In this document: positions 36,901 to 48,158 of the stretch, piece after piece
How the letters are laid out: the number at the start of each line of letters is the position of its first letter
Position numbering within the stretch: position 1 is the stretch's first letter
Assembly (NCBI GenBank): GCA_019155185.1
Contig: CM032802.1
Span: 3,820,501 to 3,884,500, forward strand
Direction: 5' to 3'
Length of the DNA: 64,000 nt
DNA from: Beaufortia kweichowensis
Taxonomy: Eukaryota > Chordata > Actinopteri > Cypriniformes > Gastromyzontidae
Translations under genes and position numbers: made by a program
The notes under the pieces: generated by a model
What the model was told of the DNA's origin: nothing
The model's input: the letters and a program-made list of their open reading frames with translations, nothing else
Database searches by the model: none

Positions 36901-39900
36901 ATCATGTGACGTGACGTACAGGTGAGTAAATGATGGTGTTAAATGATTGTCATTTATAGGTGAAGGATTTTATTTCTCAGTAATAATAATCCTAGGTTTC
37001 ATTTTAGATTTCGTTCTAAAAGCCCTTCCTGCTTTGCTGCCTTCAGTTTCTTGTGTATAACATGACACACCAAAGCTGACAGCTCGTTTCATTTACACAA
37101 TTCTTTTATGTTTACGCAGACACTGCAGGAACGGGTTTGTGAGTTTCAGGCACGCCTGCGCAGTGAAGACGCTGCTAAAAGACTCTTGCTGCAGAGCCTG
37201 CAGACACACGACCATCAGCTAAACCAAGAACATCCGTCTGTAAACCACGAACATTCATCTATTAACCACAAAACTCCTGAGCAGCCAAGACTGCAGAGCA
37301 GCCAGCTCAATCAACCTGTATCGCCTACAGGTTAGAGATACAAATCGCCATGTGTGATTACAAATTGTCATACTATCTGTGAAAATCAGACCAAAGTCTC
37401 AAATTATAAGCCAAGGAGCATTAAAGTAATCACGTCCATGAAAATGTAATGCATTATATAACATTATATAATATTACTTTATATTATAAAGTAACATATA
37501 ATATAATAGATTTCAAGATACTGTAGAGTACTCAAATTTTCATGTAATAATTTATTTTAATATATTTTATTAATTATAATTTATTTAATATATATAATAT
37601 TACATTTATTTTATAGGCAATTATTGTATTATTTTGCACAAAAAATGCCAGAAGTTGTCTTACTAAACACTGTTTTTAGTTTTTTTAATGACTCATCAAT
37701 ATCAAAAATATTGATGTTCTTTACATTATACATAGATTTTATGTAGAAAACAGTACAGTGTTGTACAGTGAAAAAATGTAACAGAGTAATACAAAATCAC
37801 AGCAGGACTATACACTTGCAATGTGTTTGTCAAGCAGATCTATGTTTACATATTTTCTGTTGCTGGTCATGTTTCAGATGTTATCTCTTGTGAGTTGCCA
37901 GTTGTTTATGAAATGTTTGTGTTGACTGTAGGTGTGAGGGGCTCTACTGCTGTAAATCCAAGACCTGTGGATTTTTCCAGCCCTGTACAAGTAAATAAGG
38001 TTCAGTCGCAGGAACGACTCCAAAAGGACGAGGGGGAACAACTGGCTGTTATTACAGGACTACGCACACAAGTAAGTCTCTCAGACAGATCGTTTACGTT
38101 CCCTGCTGCTTTCAAATCGTGACCTTTTCTACATTGATATTCATCGTTTCTGTCGGATCAGATGAAAGCAGATCCGTATCTCACAAAGGCCGATACGTGA
38201 GACTTGCTGGATTTAATGGTGTTTGCTTGTGGTTTTGCAGGTCAAGGAGCTGGAGGAGAAACTAGTGGATCAGACGCAGGAGGTGGACAGACTGCGCTCT
38301 GAGCTAGTGAGGAATTTTTTTGTTTGATGTGGTCGGTCGCCACGCTAGATTTCCGGTGTTTGATGTGAAGTTTGCATTTCCTCTGTTTTGCACTGACCTG
38401 ATTTAGAGTTGAGATAAATGTATTGCTGATAGGAGAGGAATGTAACCATCACAGATGTGTTTGTGTGTAGGGGGCGACAGATCTGGAGAAGCAGCTGGAG
38501 GTGCTGGAGAGTGAAAACCAGCGTCTCAAACAGGAGCTGAGGGCCAGTCACAGCCAGCAGCCCCACACCACCTGCTCCACCACCAACTGCACACACAGCC
38601 AGGTATATACTTACATATCATACTTTCATACACGCATGCACAATTATACCAGGTAACATGACACAGCGTTTCAAACAGGTGCGAGGACAGATTTTTAAGG
38701 GTGGGATCCCGTTCCCCTGGGCTTAGTAAGTAGGCTGTACATTAAAGCGGTGTTTCCCACCCATGTACCTGCAAGGACAATTGAGACGATTGTTTAACAA
38801 AAAAGCAGATTGAACTTGATTTCAATACCTAAACTGGATGTGTCAGATTAAGGAGACTAAAATGTGTACTGATGGTGTGCCTTTAAAAGTTTAAGACTTT
38901 AGTGTACTAACGTCTTTTGATATACAGTAAACTCTGTTCATCTACAGCAGTGGTTCCCAACTTTTCTGAACTCACGGCCCACACAAACAAACACATAAGC
39001 CACTGCAAAAAATTGAACCAAACTGATTATTATCTTAATCATTATTTATTATATATTACTTATGATTCAATTTGAAAGATTTGTAAATTTACAAAACAGT
39101 GAATAATTTGAAAAAGAAACAAACTGAGCTAAACAGAAATAAATACAGTAAAATAATGAAATATAATAAAAATAAAATTTTCTATGATTAATTACATAAT
39201 GAATTATGGTTTTAAATATGATTAGCACATTTTAACGTATTTGACCAGAATTAATATTTACATTTATAAAATGTTAATAATTGACTGCAGTATCCTGGCC
39301 ATGAGCACCAAGATTAAAACTACTGATCTACAGAAAACAGCTGTACCTTAGTGTCCAATCATCCAGGAAAATATCAAAATTTCATCCACATAACAGATTA
39401 AAAACATGTTCTGTTTTATGTAACTTTGTCGCTTTGAGAATTTTCTGTCAGGTTTTGACAGAAAAATAATTTGATGCTTGAAAAATCTCACCCAAATATA
39501 AAAATCCACCCTCATGCCACGTACAGTATATGACTTCCTTTCTTCGGCTGAACACATCTGGATTAATGTCTTCTGAAGTAAAACAATTTGTTTGTGAGAA
39601 AACAGTATTTTGAACTTGAGCAATTCAAACATGCATGGTGCAAAATCAAAATATCATGTTTGAATGACCCGTTCCACACCGATGGGATGTGCTTAGTGGG
39701 TCAGTGAATAATTCTGTCCCTCTGCACCTTTATCAGAATGTGGAGGTCCTGCAAGGTGAGCTGTGTCGTAAGGAGGAGGAGTGCCGTGAGCGTGAGCGGC
39801 GTCTGTCTGCGCTGGAGCAGCAGCTGCAGGAGAAGACGGGTGTGGTGTTACAGCTGCAGCAGCAGTTACAGGAGGTCACGCGCCACAGACAGCAGCTTCA

Positions 39901-42900
39901 GCTGGAGCTGGAGGAGACGTCGCTTCACAGGAGCCAGAGCGAAGAACAGCTAACCTCACGGCTTCATGATGCCGAGGAGGCTCTTTCACGACAGGCTGCG
40001 CTGCCCCCGCAGGTCAAGGTGAGAACTGCAGGTTGGAATTCTGCTAATGTCACAGAATAGCCACAGATAATACTAAGAACACTATGTGTAATCTTTCCAC
40101 AGTATGTGACTAAGACAGTTGAAGTGGAGTCGTCTCAGTGTAAGCAGGCTTTAATGGAGGCGCAGGCTCGTAACCAGACGCTTCAGGAGCAGCTGGGTGT
40201 GCAGAGACAGCTTCTCCGAGAACTGGAACAACAGCTCCACGAGTCACAGAGAACCGGCAGTCAGCTACGCCAACAGGTATTACACAAGCTTCATTCTGAG
40301 CCTTCTGATACTGCTTATCCGAGCCACACCTGAGATGTAACCCGTGTTTGTGGAGAGCCTAGAGTCTGTTATATCTGTTGAGATACTTCGATGCCCAGCC
40401 GGTTTTTTTCTCAATAAATTTGAGAGATCCCTGTCATGGAGGTGGTGATGTGAACTCTCTCTTCTCATTTGCATTGCAGCTGAGGACGGATCGTGGCCGT
40501 CTTTACGGTCTGCTTTCCAAGGCGGTGGGTGGGGGTAGCGTGGAGGTCACCGGCAGGCTCTCCAAGGTCGGCCGGTTTGCTCTGCAGCAGGAGGGTCAGG
40601 GGTCAAAAATGCGCCCAATTCTGACTCTAATAAGAGAGATTGAAAGACATTTTTTGCCAGACAAACATATACAGTATAGACTTAGTATTAGTTTTTTATG
40701 TTGGCTAATTTTTGACCTATGAAACCCTGAAACTTTGCAGAGTAACTAGCTCGCAATCCTTTATGACATCATAACGTGACCCTCGAGTTGCCATAACCAG
40801 TTATGTAATCTGCTGTGATGTAGCTGGCGTGACCTGAGTGTATTCTATTTGTATTGAATGTGCGTGACCCCAGCTGTCTTTCTTGTGTACTGCAACCCTC
40901 CACCCCACACCAAACATCACGTAACTTCATTAAAAGAGTCTAAAACATGATTCTGATCAGCAGTACTTGACTTCTTAATAACCATGATGATGTCCTGTTG
41001 TACATCTTCAGTATCGTTGTAAACAATGTCCTGTTTGAAGAAGGCTCAAGACATCAGTAAGACATGATGTTTGTCAAAATTCTTAGTAGACCTCAGATGT
41101 GGATGTGTTATGCCGCAGTGGTGCAATTCAGTCTTTTAAGACGTCTGTATGTGTGTGTGTGTGTTAGATATTTGTGTATGAGGGTGAGATGGAGAGAGCT
41201 CAGGGTCAGCTGGAGGCCGAGATGCAGAGTCTGGAGGAGGAGAAGAACAGAGTGATCGAGGAAGCGTTCATCAGAGCCGAGAGCGAGATGAAGGCTGTCC
41301 ACGAGAACCTCGCAGGTCAGTTTGTGATTGTGTGCTAAAGCTCAATTTTGAGGTAAAATGAGAAGGCATTTTATCAAATTTTCCTCAATTAACATTTTGT
41401 GTATGCGCAGGCGTGCGGATGAACCTCCTGACCCTGCAGCCGGCTCTGAGGACCCTGACCTGCGATTACAACTGTTTAAAGAGACAGGTGCAGGACTTCC
41501 CTTACATGCTGGAGAAAGCCATCACTGAGGCCAAACAGGAGGTGAGATCAGTACAGACAATCACTTTTTAGCATTTCCATGGCATGCACACTAAGTGTGA
41601 TGTGGTCGGTTTGGTGTGATTGTAGATCTGTCAGATGATTGGAGAGGTGAGCAGCGCAAATCAGGAACTGCTGAGGAAATACAAACGCGAGATGAACCTG
41701 AGGAAGAAATGCCATAATGAGCTTGTGCGACTCAAAGGTGAGAACGCAAAGCATGCTGGGACTTTCGGCTGTGCTTGCCTAAAAAGGAGTGTTAGCAATG
41801 AAATTTGCTGTTTTTCAGGAAACATTCGGGTGTTGTGCCGAGTACGGCCCATCTGCCCCGGAGAAATGGATTCTGCTGATACCAAAAACCTAGTGACCTT
41901 TGACCTAGATGATGAGGCTGTTCTTTACTTGTCCAACAAGGGCAAGCTCATGACCTTTGAACTTGATAAAGTCTTTACCCCTCAGGCTACTCAGGGGGAG
42001 GTTAGTCCAAACTTCCTGATGTTTGACATGTTTGTGGAGGGTAAAGGTGACCTCACACTTTCCCCTTTTCTGATTGGCCAGGTGTTTCAGGAAGTGCAGT
42101 CTCTGGTCACCTCCTGTATTGATGGCTTTAACGTATGCATTTTCGCCTATGGACAGACAGGTTCTGGAAAGACTTACACTATGGAGGTACATGAACTGCA
42201 TCACTTTATAACCATCGTATCATCTTTTTTGCTAAAAGCTAAAATGACACCCTGATGTTTTTCTGTGTTATTTAGGGTGTCCCTAATGACCCCGGCATAA
42301 ACCAGCGAGCTCTGCGGCTTCTTTTTTCTGAAGTGTCAGAGAAGAAACCAGACTGGGACTATAAGATCACCGTCAGCATGGTGGAAATTTACAACGAGAC
42401 ACTTCGGTAGGTGTTTTGCGAATGTAAGCATAGTTGTGGCAGTGCCACCGTGTTGCTGACCTATTATTTTCTTGTGGTCTGTGTCGGAGAGCAGTGGATT
42501 CTGCTGATCAGGTGTTCTGTAAAAACAGATTAGATTAAAAATCACTCATGTCACATGCAAGACATAAACAGAACAGAACGCTTTTTCATTCCAGCAGTAT
42601 TGCGTAATCTGTTGTAGATGCTGTGCAGCTAAGCTGTGCAGATGTGCAGCGTTTATGTATTATACTGAAAGCAGATTAAATGTAATAAAAAGGGTTTATA
42701 TGGTGTTCTGGAACTGGACTGGTACAGTGTAGTGCTTGCAACACCAAGATCATATGATTTGGTTCACAAACTTACAATTTGTCAGTCACATAGCAACATA
42801 CAATTGTTTTTATTTCATTATTTAATGGTCTTTCTGTAATTTATGCAGAAATCTTTTGGGTAACAATCCGAATGAGAAGCTTGATATAAAGATGTGTCCA

Positions 42901-45724
42901 GACGGCAGTGGTCAGCTGTATGTGCCAGGACTCACAGAGTTCACAGTGGAGAGTGTAGAGGACATTAACAAGGTGAGAACTCGCACCATCCCAACACTCA
43001 GAAGAAGTATTTAGTTGTGTTCTTTCCCAAGCTTTACACCGTGTCCTAACAAAACTTGATACAATGTAATTTCATTTCTTGTATAATTTCTGATTCTAAA
43101 CTTCTATAATCAGTCTCTCCTTGTTTGATGATTAATAATCATGAAGTGCAGAACGTTCATCAAATAGAGTCCACTGTTGCTCGTTGCATATAGCTGTCAT
43201 GGCTGGTTAGGACAAAAACTCTGATTAACATGAAAAGACACGTCGCTGAAACACATCATGTTTGCTTAGGACACTGTTTTAGTCCATAATTAGATGTGTA
43301 GGTACAAGATCAGTTTTTCTTTATTTGTAACCATTGACCTTTGAACCCTGCAGGTATTTGACCTGGGCCACATGAACAGGGCAACAGCGTGCACCAATCT
43401 AAATGAGCACAGCTCTCGCTCGCATGCTCTTCTTATCATCACAGTGGCGGGATTCAACTCTTCAACGGGCCATCGCACCTCAGGTACACAAACACACACG
43501 TTACATGTAAATGGAGACTGTTTTTATATACACCTCTAGACTAAGACTGCCACACCTCCTTATTGCATTATTGCTATTGTTTGTAATTAAAAATGTCCTC
43601 TTTTAAAATCAAATGATAAGTTATTTACATTTTTAGTAATAAAACAAATTCTTCACGCTCTCAGCACTAACAATGTCCATTGGTGGGCACGCATTTACAC
43701 TAATTATTTACGCTCTTATCAGTAAGCAGCAGTTTTGTTTTACAGCTCTTTTCTCTCTGTGTGTTTTGCAGGTAAACTGAATCTGGTAGATCTGGCCGGT
43801 TCCGAGCGGATCGCCAAATCCGGTGCTGAGGGCAGCCGTCTGCGTGAAGCTCAGTGCATCAACAAATCACTGTCTGCGCTGGGTGATGTCATCAACGCCC
43901 TGCGCTCCAAACACTCACACGTGCCCTTCCGAAACTCCCGCCTCACGTACCTCCTGCAGGACTCGCTCAGCGGAGACAGTAAAACTCTCATGATGGTGCA
44001 GGTGAGTCCAACACTACAGTACTGGGTCCAGTACTGACTGATAACTGGGCCAGAGTTTATTGCACCAGCGGCACAGGATTGTTAAGTAGGTTGGGTATTT
44101 TAAGCTGTTTCGTGCACAAATTTTCCTGTTGTTTTGTTAATCACCACAAATACAAGTGAACTTATGCCTCTGTCGTATTAATAAAAGTTTGAAAGGCGAC
44201 ATATGCAAGCAGTACTGATTTACTTTCATTGTTAACCTAATTTTCTTGAGCTAATAAAGTTACCAGATACCTTTTTTTGATACAGTTTCACAGACTGCTT
44301 GTGTGTTTGTCAGCATGTGTAAAGTGAGGTTCTTCTCTGTGTCAGGTGTCTCCTCTGGAGAGTAACATCAGCGAGTCTGTCTGCTCTCTGAAGTTTGCTC
44401 AGCGCGTTCGGACTGTTGAGATCGGCCCTTCATCTTTCACACGACGACATGCAGAGAACTCTTCAACATCCTCATCCCCTACTCATGACAGCATAGAGGT
44501 ACACACACACATTCCCGCTCATGTCTGAAAACAAAGACGCCTTTGAGTCTCTTACCCACAGCTTCATTTCAGTTACCACAAAAGCAGCATTTTTGGTTGG
44601 CAATACATGCTGTTCCTCTCTGATCGCCTGTTCTTCTTTATATACTGTAACCTGGATTTCACAAATAAGTTCAAACCTATTGATTACATTTTTTGAAAGA
44701 AGGATCCAATCTGAGACAATAGTCCGACCCGAATGTAAACAGCATATCGTGTGCAGCCTGCAGCCCCGCATGCATCTTTAGGAGCACAGAGAGAAATCCT
44801 GGTGGTGTGGTGAACAATTTGGCCCACTTATTTGTTATTTACTTATTTGATTATTTGTATTATTGTGTGCCGACACGCACACACATGATTTCTGAATTCA
44901 GCTTTCAGTTCTGACCAGTTCTGTACAGGCAGTTTTGTCTTGCAACATTTACTTTGTATTTTAATGTTTTTTTTATCTCTTTGCATTCATCCAAATAAAA
45001 AAGGATCTTTTGTTTTTCTCATTGCAGCTGGATTCTCCTCCGGTGACTCCTGTCCCACTTCCCATCTCAAGGGCCAGTAGTGCAAGTTCGACCCTCTCGT
45101 CCACCTCTAAAGGCAGCACCCGCCGAAGGTCCCACAGTCAGCTTTCAACAGGTCACTCACTTATTTTCCAAGTTCCACTTCTTTACATAAACAATATTTT
45201 AAAATATAATAAAATCTGTATAATGTAAGCTGCCATCTCATATCCAGACGCTTAATGATTACAGTACATTTAATACAGGTCACAGTATTTAAACAGGAAG
45301 TCAGTTCTGTTCCCTTTACTTCATTTCAAATCAGAGTTTGCTTTGTGACGCTGTAATTGGTTGGTTTACAGACAGACAGGTAGACAGAAGCAGTCCATTG
45401 GTTGGGGACGGTGGGCAGGTAGGTGGGGTTTTATGTGGTTGGTCGCTTGGCATGAAAACGCTCAGCATGGCATGGTGCCCCACGCGTCACCCCGTCAATG
45501 CCCACCCATCTAACACAGCGCCTTTAACACCAAGAAGCTTTGTGTGAGTGTATGTCCGGAAAATAAACGTTGCCGTTTTGTTGTCCGTCTTTTGTTGTGT
45601 ATAATTCCATTTTGTTTTTGGCATTGTACAAGCTTTATGTTTTTTGTCTTCTTTATCTCTGTTGTCTTGTGGTTTTGAAAATTGTACAGTGTGTATTTAC
45701 TGTTGTTGTTGTGTGTGCGAGTGC

Positions 45725-45774
<50 letters not shown>

Positions 45775-46408
45775 ATGTGTTTTTGTGTGTTTACCCACAG
45801 CAGAAATGTGTTCCACGTCCACCTGCTCAGTTTAGCACTTGTGTTATGTTGAGATCACAAGGAAATCAATTTAAAAAAAGACAGAAAAAAAAAATACATG
45901 GCCTTTTACGGGTTCTGTAGTAAGTGTCTGAAACAGAAATAAAAAAATAACAAATGATCAACTGCTCTCAAACCGACAGCTCCTACTGAGAACCTTTTAG
46001 AAATAATGTCAACTCCCACCTGCAAATTAAAACTGTAATCCCAAACTACAACAAATGTGATCACGAGCCGGCCCAGGAATGCAGACCTCTAACCTGCAGC
46101 TTTTCTTTGGCTGGGCTGCCCTGTGGTGATGGAGATTAATAATAATGTTTATATATTAATTTTTTTACAAATGTCATGTCATTTTTTTTTTTTACAAGTT
46201 GATGTCATTGTCATGTGAGACTAAACAGGTTCAATATAAGAGAGAGATATTTTCCTGGGGAATGAGTAATATCTAAACTCCACTGATGTTTTAGCTGTAG
46301 GGGAAAGAGTTTTCCCATCTCAAGATAAAATAATTATTGAGAAAAATAGTACAGAGAACTTATTTCTGCCTTGTTTTATTTATAGGACGAACAAAGTTGA
46401 CCGCATGA
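33929..46408 (+). CDS. kifc3: kinesin family member C3, C-terminal minus-end-directed motor
   Basis: KIFC3 is a minus-end microtubule motor linked to apical transport, adherens junctions and centrosome cohesion. I joined 20 coding exons in frame: 33929-34010, 34899-35041, 37120-37330, 37932-38071, 38241-38306, 38471-38602, 39737-40018, 40103-40276, 41168-41315, 41411-41541, 41626-41737, 41819-42000, 42082-42186, 42276-42406, 42849-42972, 43354-43483, 43772-44001, 44346-44498, 45028-45151 and 46386-46408. The total is 2823 nt, or 940 residues. The start MYGTRKTWDVGHTPCLQELW parallels human MVPSRRTWNLGATPSLRGLW. A coiled coil follows, then neck KKCHNELVRLKGN and motor with P-loop GQTGSGKT (625-632), switch I NEHSSRSH (738-745) and switch II DLAGSE (771-776). 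The tail GRTKLTA then stop matches the position of human GKSRPLPV. The exon's frame is open upstream of this ATG, so a longer N terminus is possible. cngb1 lies upstream on the same strand; wt1 converges from the right. Confidence 0.93.
38948..39325 (+). mobile_element. non-autonomous hAT-like element with perfect 8-bp target duplication
   Basis: The element opens CAGTGGTTCCCAAC and closes with the inverted counterpart GATTAAAACTACTG. Both sides carry the identical octamer ATCTACAG (38940-38947 and 39326-39333). An 8-bp duplication and CAG...CTG termini are typical of hAT transposons. The 378-base interior is AT-rich with no transposase frame, so it is a miniature passenger element. It sits in the kifc3 intron between the 38471 and 39737 exons. 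Confidence 0.8.
40480..40566 (+). other. kifc3: candidate cassette exon of kifc3
   Basis: A strong acceptor (ctcatttgcattgcag) opens a phase-0 frame. It reads LRTDRGRLYGLLSKAVGGGS, then VEVTGRLSK, and continues open further. The phase matches both neighbours (40276 and 41168), so inclusion would add residues to the stalk without shifting the frame. Possible donors follow GAG at 40545 or AAG at 40566, both weak (gtcacc, gtcggc). The exon's right edge is therefore uncertain. Human KIFC3 has no equivalent that I recall. Confidence 0.35.
41819..44440 (+). other. kifc3: KIFC3 kinesin motor domain
   Basis: The motor runs from GNIRVLCRVRP through LKFAQRVRTVEIGP, split over exons 12-18. All nucleotide-binding motifs are intact: AYGQTGSGKTYTME (P-loop), NLNEHSSRSH (switch I), LVDLAGSER (switch II) and VPFRNSRLTYLLQDSLSGDS. 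Human KIFC3 has GQTGAGKT at the P-loop and this gene has GQTGSGKT, a conservative change common in kinesins. The C-terminal position of the motor defines kinesin-14. Confidence 0.95.
45370..45547 (+). CDS. kifc3: candidate alternative C-terminal exon of kifc3
   Basis: An acceptor (ggtttacag) at 45369 opens a segment in the phase that fits exon 19 (45151, one base carried). The joined frame encodes 58 residues (DRQVDRSSPLVGDGGQ... ending TPRSFV) and stops at 45545-45547. An AATAAA lies 15 bases after the stop, followed by T/G-rich sequence. It would replace the seven-residue tail from 46386. The acceptor tract is poor in pyrimidines, and gtaggt after GGGCAG near 45417 could be an internal donor. 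Confidence 0.35.
45562..45567 (+). terminator. kifc3: poly(A) signal after the alternative kifc3 terminal exon
   Basis: A canonical AATAAA is followed by T/G-rich sequence (cgttttgttgtccgtctttt). It suits an mRNA ending after the 45547 stop, upstream of the final exon at 46386. Confidence 0.4.
45721..45771 (+). repeat. compound GT/GA microsatellite
   Basis: A run of GT dinucleotides passes directly into about 16 GA dinucleotides. It lies in the last intron of kifc3. Confidence 0.9.
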
Positions 46409-47350
46409 CCGACACCTCAAAACCGGACCACTGAGAGCTGTTTGTCTTCAGTGCCGTTCGTCCTCCAAAGCTCTCGACCAATCAGCTCCCTTTCTGAACA
46501 ATTTACCAATGAAATTCTGCGTTTTACTGTTGTTTGCTGGTAGAGAAGGAGCTTAACTTATAAACCATGACAATGAGAGACCTCAAGCCAATTGACATTC
46601 CTACCGGCTGTGATTTAAGATGATTCGTGACTGAAGATACGTGACCTCTGGACAGCATTTGCTGACAGATCATTTACGGCAAAGTATTTCGGGGCAATAA
46701 AGCACTTTAGTCTAGTCCAGGCTGTCATCTGTAGTGTTAATGTTACATAAATGCAATTGATTTAGAGATGCTTGAATGTGCGTGTATGTATATATTCGTG
46801 TGTCAGAGCAAGATGTTTTCATTTTAATTCCTTAAGATCTTAAAGAGATCATGAGATTTTTGTGATCTTTCCTTTTCTGCAAAAGCAAGTGATACTTTCA
46901 CGACTGATATGCTTTGAAAACTGTTTTATAGTAGCATTGATTATTTTTGTATATAGAAACTTGAAGGCTATTCAAAGCCTGGACGTGTCTTCCTAATCCA
47001 TGCATGTGTTGAGACTGTCAGAATGTGCTCTCCTTCATTTGTTTATTGGACAATCATTGATCATTTTCGTGCAGTGAAATCGAACCATGACGGTATACAG
47101 TGTTTGCTGAACTTGGACACATCGTGTGTCGTTCTGCTGGTAAATGGAGAAGGACTAGATTTGTAAATAGATATGATATGACCTACACAGAGCTCCACAG
47201 TGGACATGCATGTCTTGAACTGCAGCAGTCCACTGATATGTGCTGCTGTTTGTGGCTCTGCAGGTCTTGCTTGTATTCACATTGATGTATGTTTGTATGC
47301 AGTTTTGTTTTTTGTACACAGTTTTTAATAAATGCTTTGAACCAAATCCT
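46409..47350 (+). other. kifc3: kifc3 3' UTR
   Basis: No coding sequence follows the TGA at 46406-46408. Two canonical AATAAA signals are present, at 46696-46701 and 47327-47332. The second, in the context tttttaataaatgctttgaacc, is the likely distal end. The next gene, wt1, ends on the opposite strand about 0.8 kb further on. Confidence 0.6.
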
Positions 47351-48158
47351 GGCAGAAATGATTAATCTTATTCATTCATATTTTAAGTAACTTCCAGTTA
47401 TGATTATCATGGCCAAAAGAATTCACACTAACGATATTATCGTGATATATGTTGAAATGTTTTTTATAACATAAATCAGTAATGCTATATCACTCAAATT
47501 CATCTTTTTTTGGCCAATGAATTAACCAACAATAAAGATGTAGGGAATTTTAAAGTGCTGAATTATGATATTATCATATCATATGTAGAATTAGCATTGA
47601 TTATTATTGTGTTTTCACATTATATATCACGGTTATTATCAATACTGATATACTGTATTGCGACACCCCTAATTTTGTTAACATCATCTCTAAATCCTGA
47701 ATGTGGCATTCATAAAATTTAAAATTAGTTCATGAAACACTGTACACAGCTTTTTTTTGTACAATGTAGTTTTATGCAAAAGTTAAGCTGCTACATAACA
47801 AATAATATTTACAAAGACATTGTAGAGTTTACAAACAAATTTAGTCAATTTCACTTTTTCTCAAATGGAAGTTTCAAAATAAAAAAATGACCTATATCCA
47901 GTGCAATCACATTTTCATTGATCAAAAATATGGGTAAAATGAACAGTCCTAACAAAATAAGATTTAAAATATTCCTCATACTGTAGTAAGACTGATCCAG
48001 AAACAGTAACAGTTCCCATATCACATAAATCTCCCATATGGTTTTAACTACAAAATTGTCTTTAATTCACTTGTAGCTGATCTGATAACTTGATCATGAT
48101 TCATCTATTGAGATCGTCTCAGCGTCTGTGTATGTGTTGCATGTACAGTGTTGTTTTC
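47351..48158. other. convergent spacer between kifc3 and wt1, containing the wt1 3' UTR
   Basis: No gene is seen. A diffuse repeat-like stretch rich in 'atcgtgatat' and 'gcgacacccc' words lies at about 47400-47680. An ATTAAA hexamer on the minus strand (TTTAAT at 48060-48065) is a possible wt1 poly(A) signal. No canonical AATAAA was found on that strand close to the wt1 stop. Confidence 0.45.

Larger units (their letters stand above)
37120..41541 (+). other. kifc3: KIFC3 coiled-coil stalk
   Basis: Exons 3-10 encode heptad-rich, Gln/Glu/Leu-rich sequence such as VKELEEKLVDQTQEVDRLRS, RRLSALEQQLQEKTG and YVTKTVEVESSQCKQALMEA. Several blocks align by eye with human KIFC3, for example KYVIKTVEVESSKTKQAL and ENLAGVRTNLLTLQPALRTL. 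The stalk dimerises the motor and carries cargo-binding surfaces. Confidence 0.88.

Noticed and set aside
47400..47690. Possible MITE with 'atcgtgatat' words and a 'gcgacacccc' end
   Set aside because: No matching left terminus or target duplication could be found, so it is only mentioned in the spacer entry.
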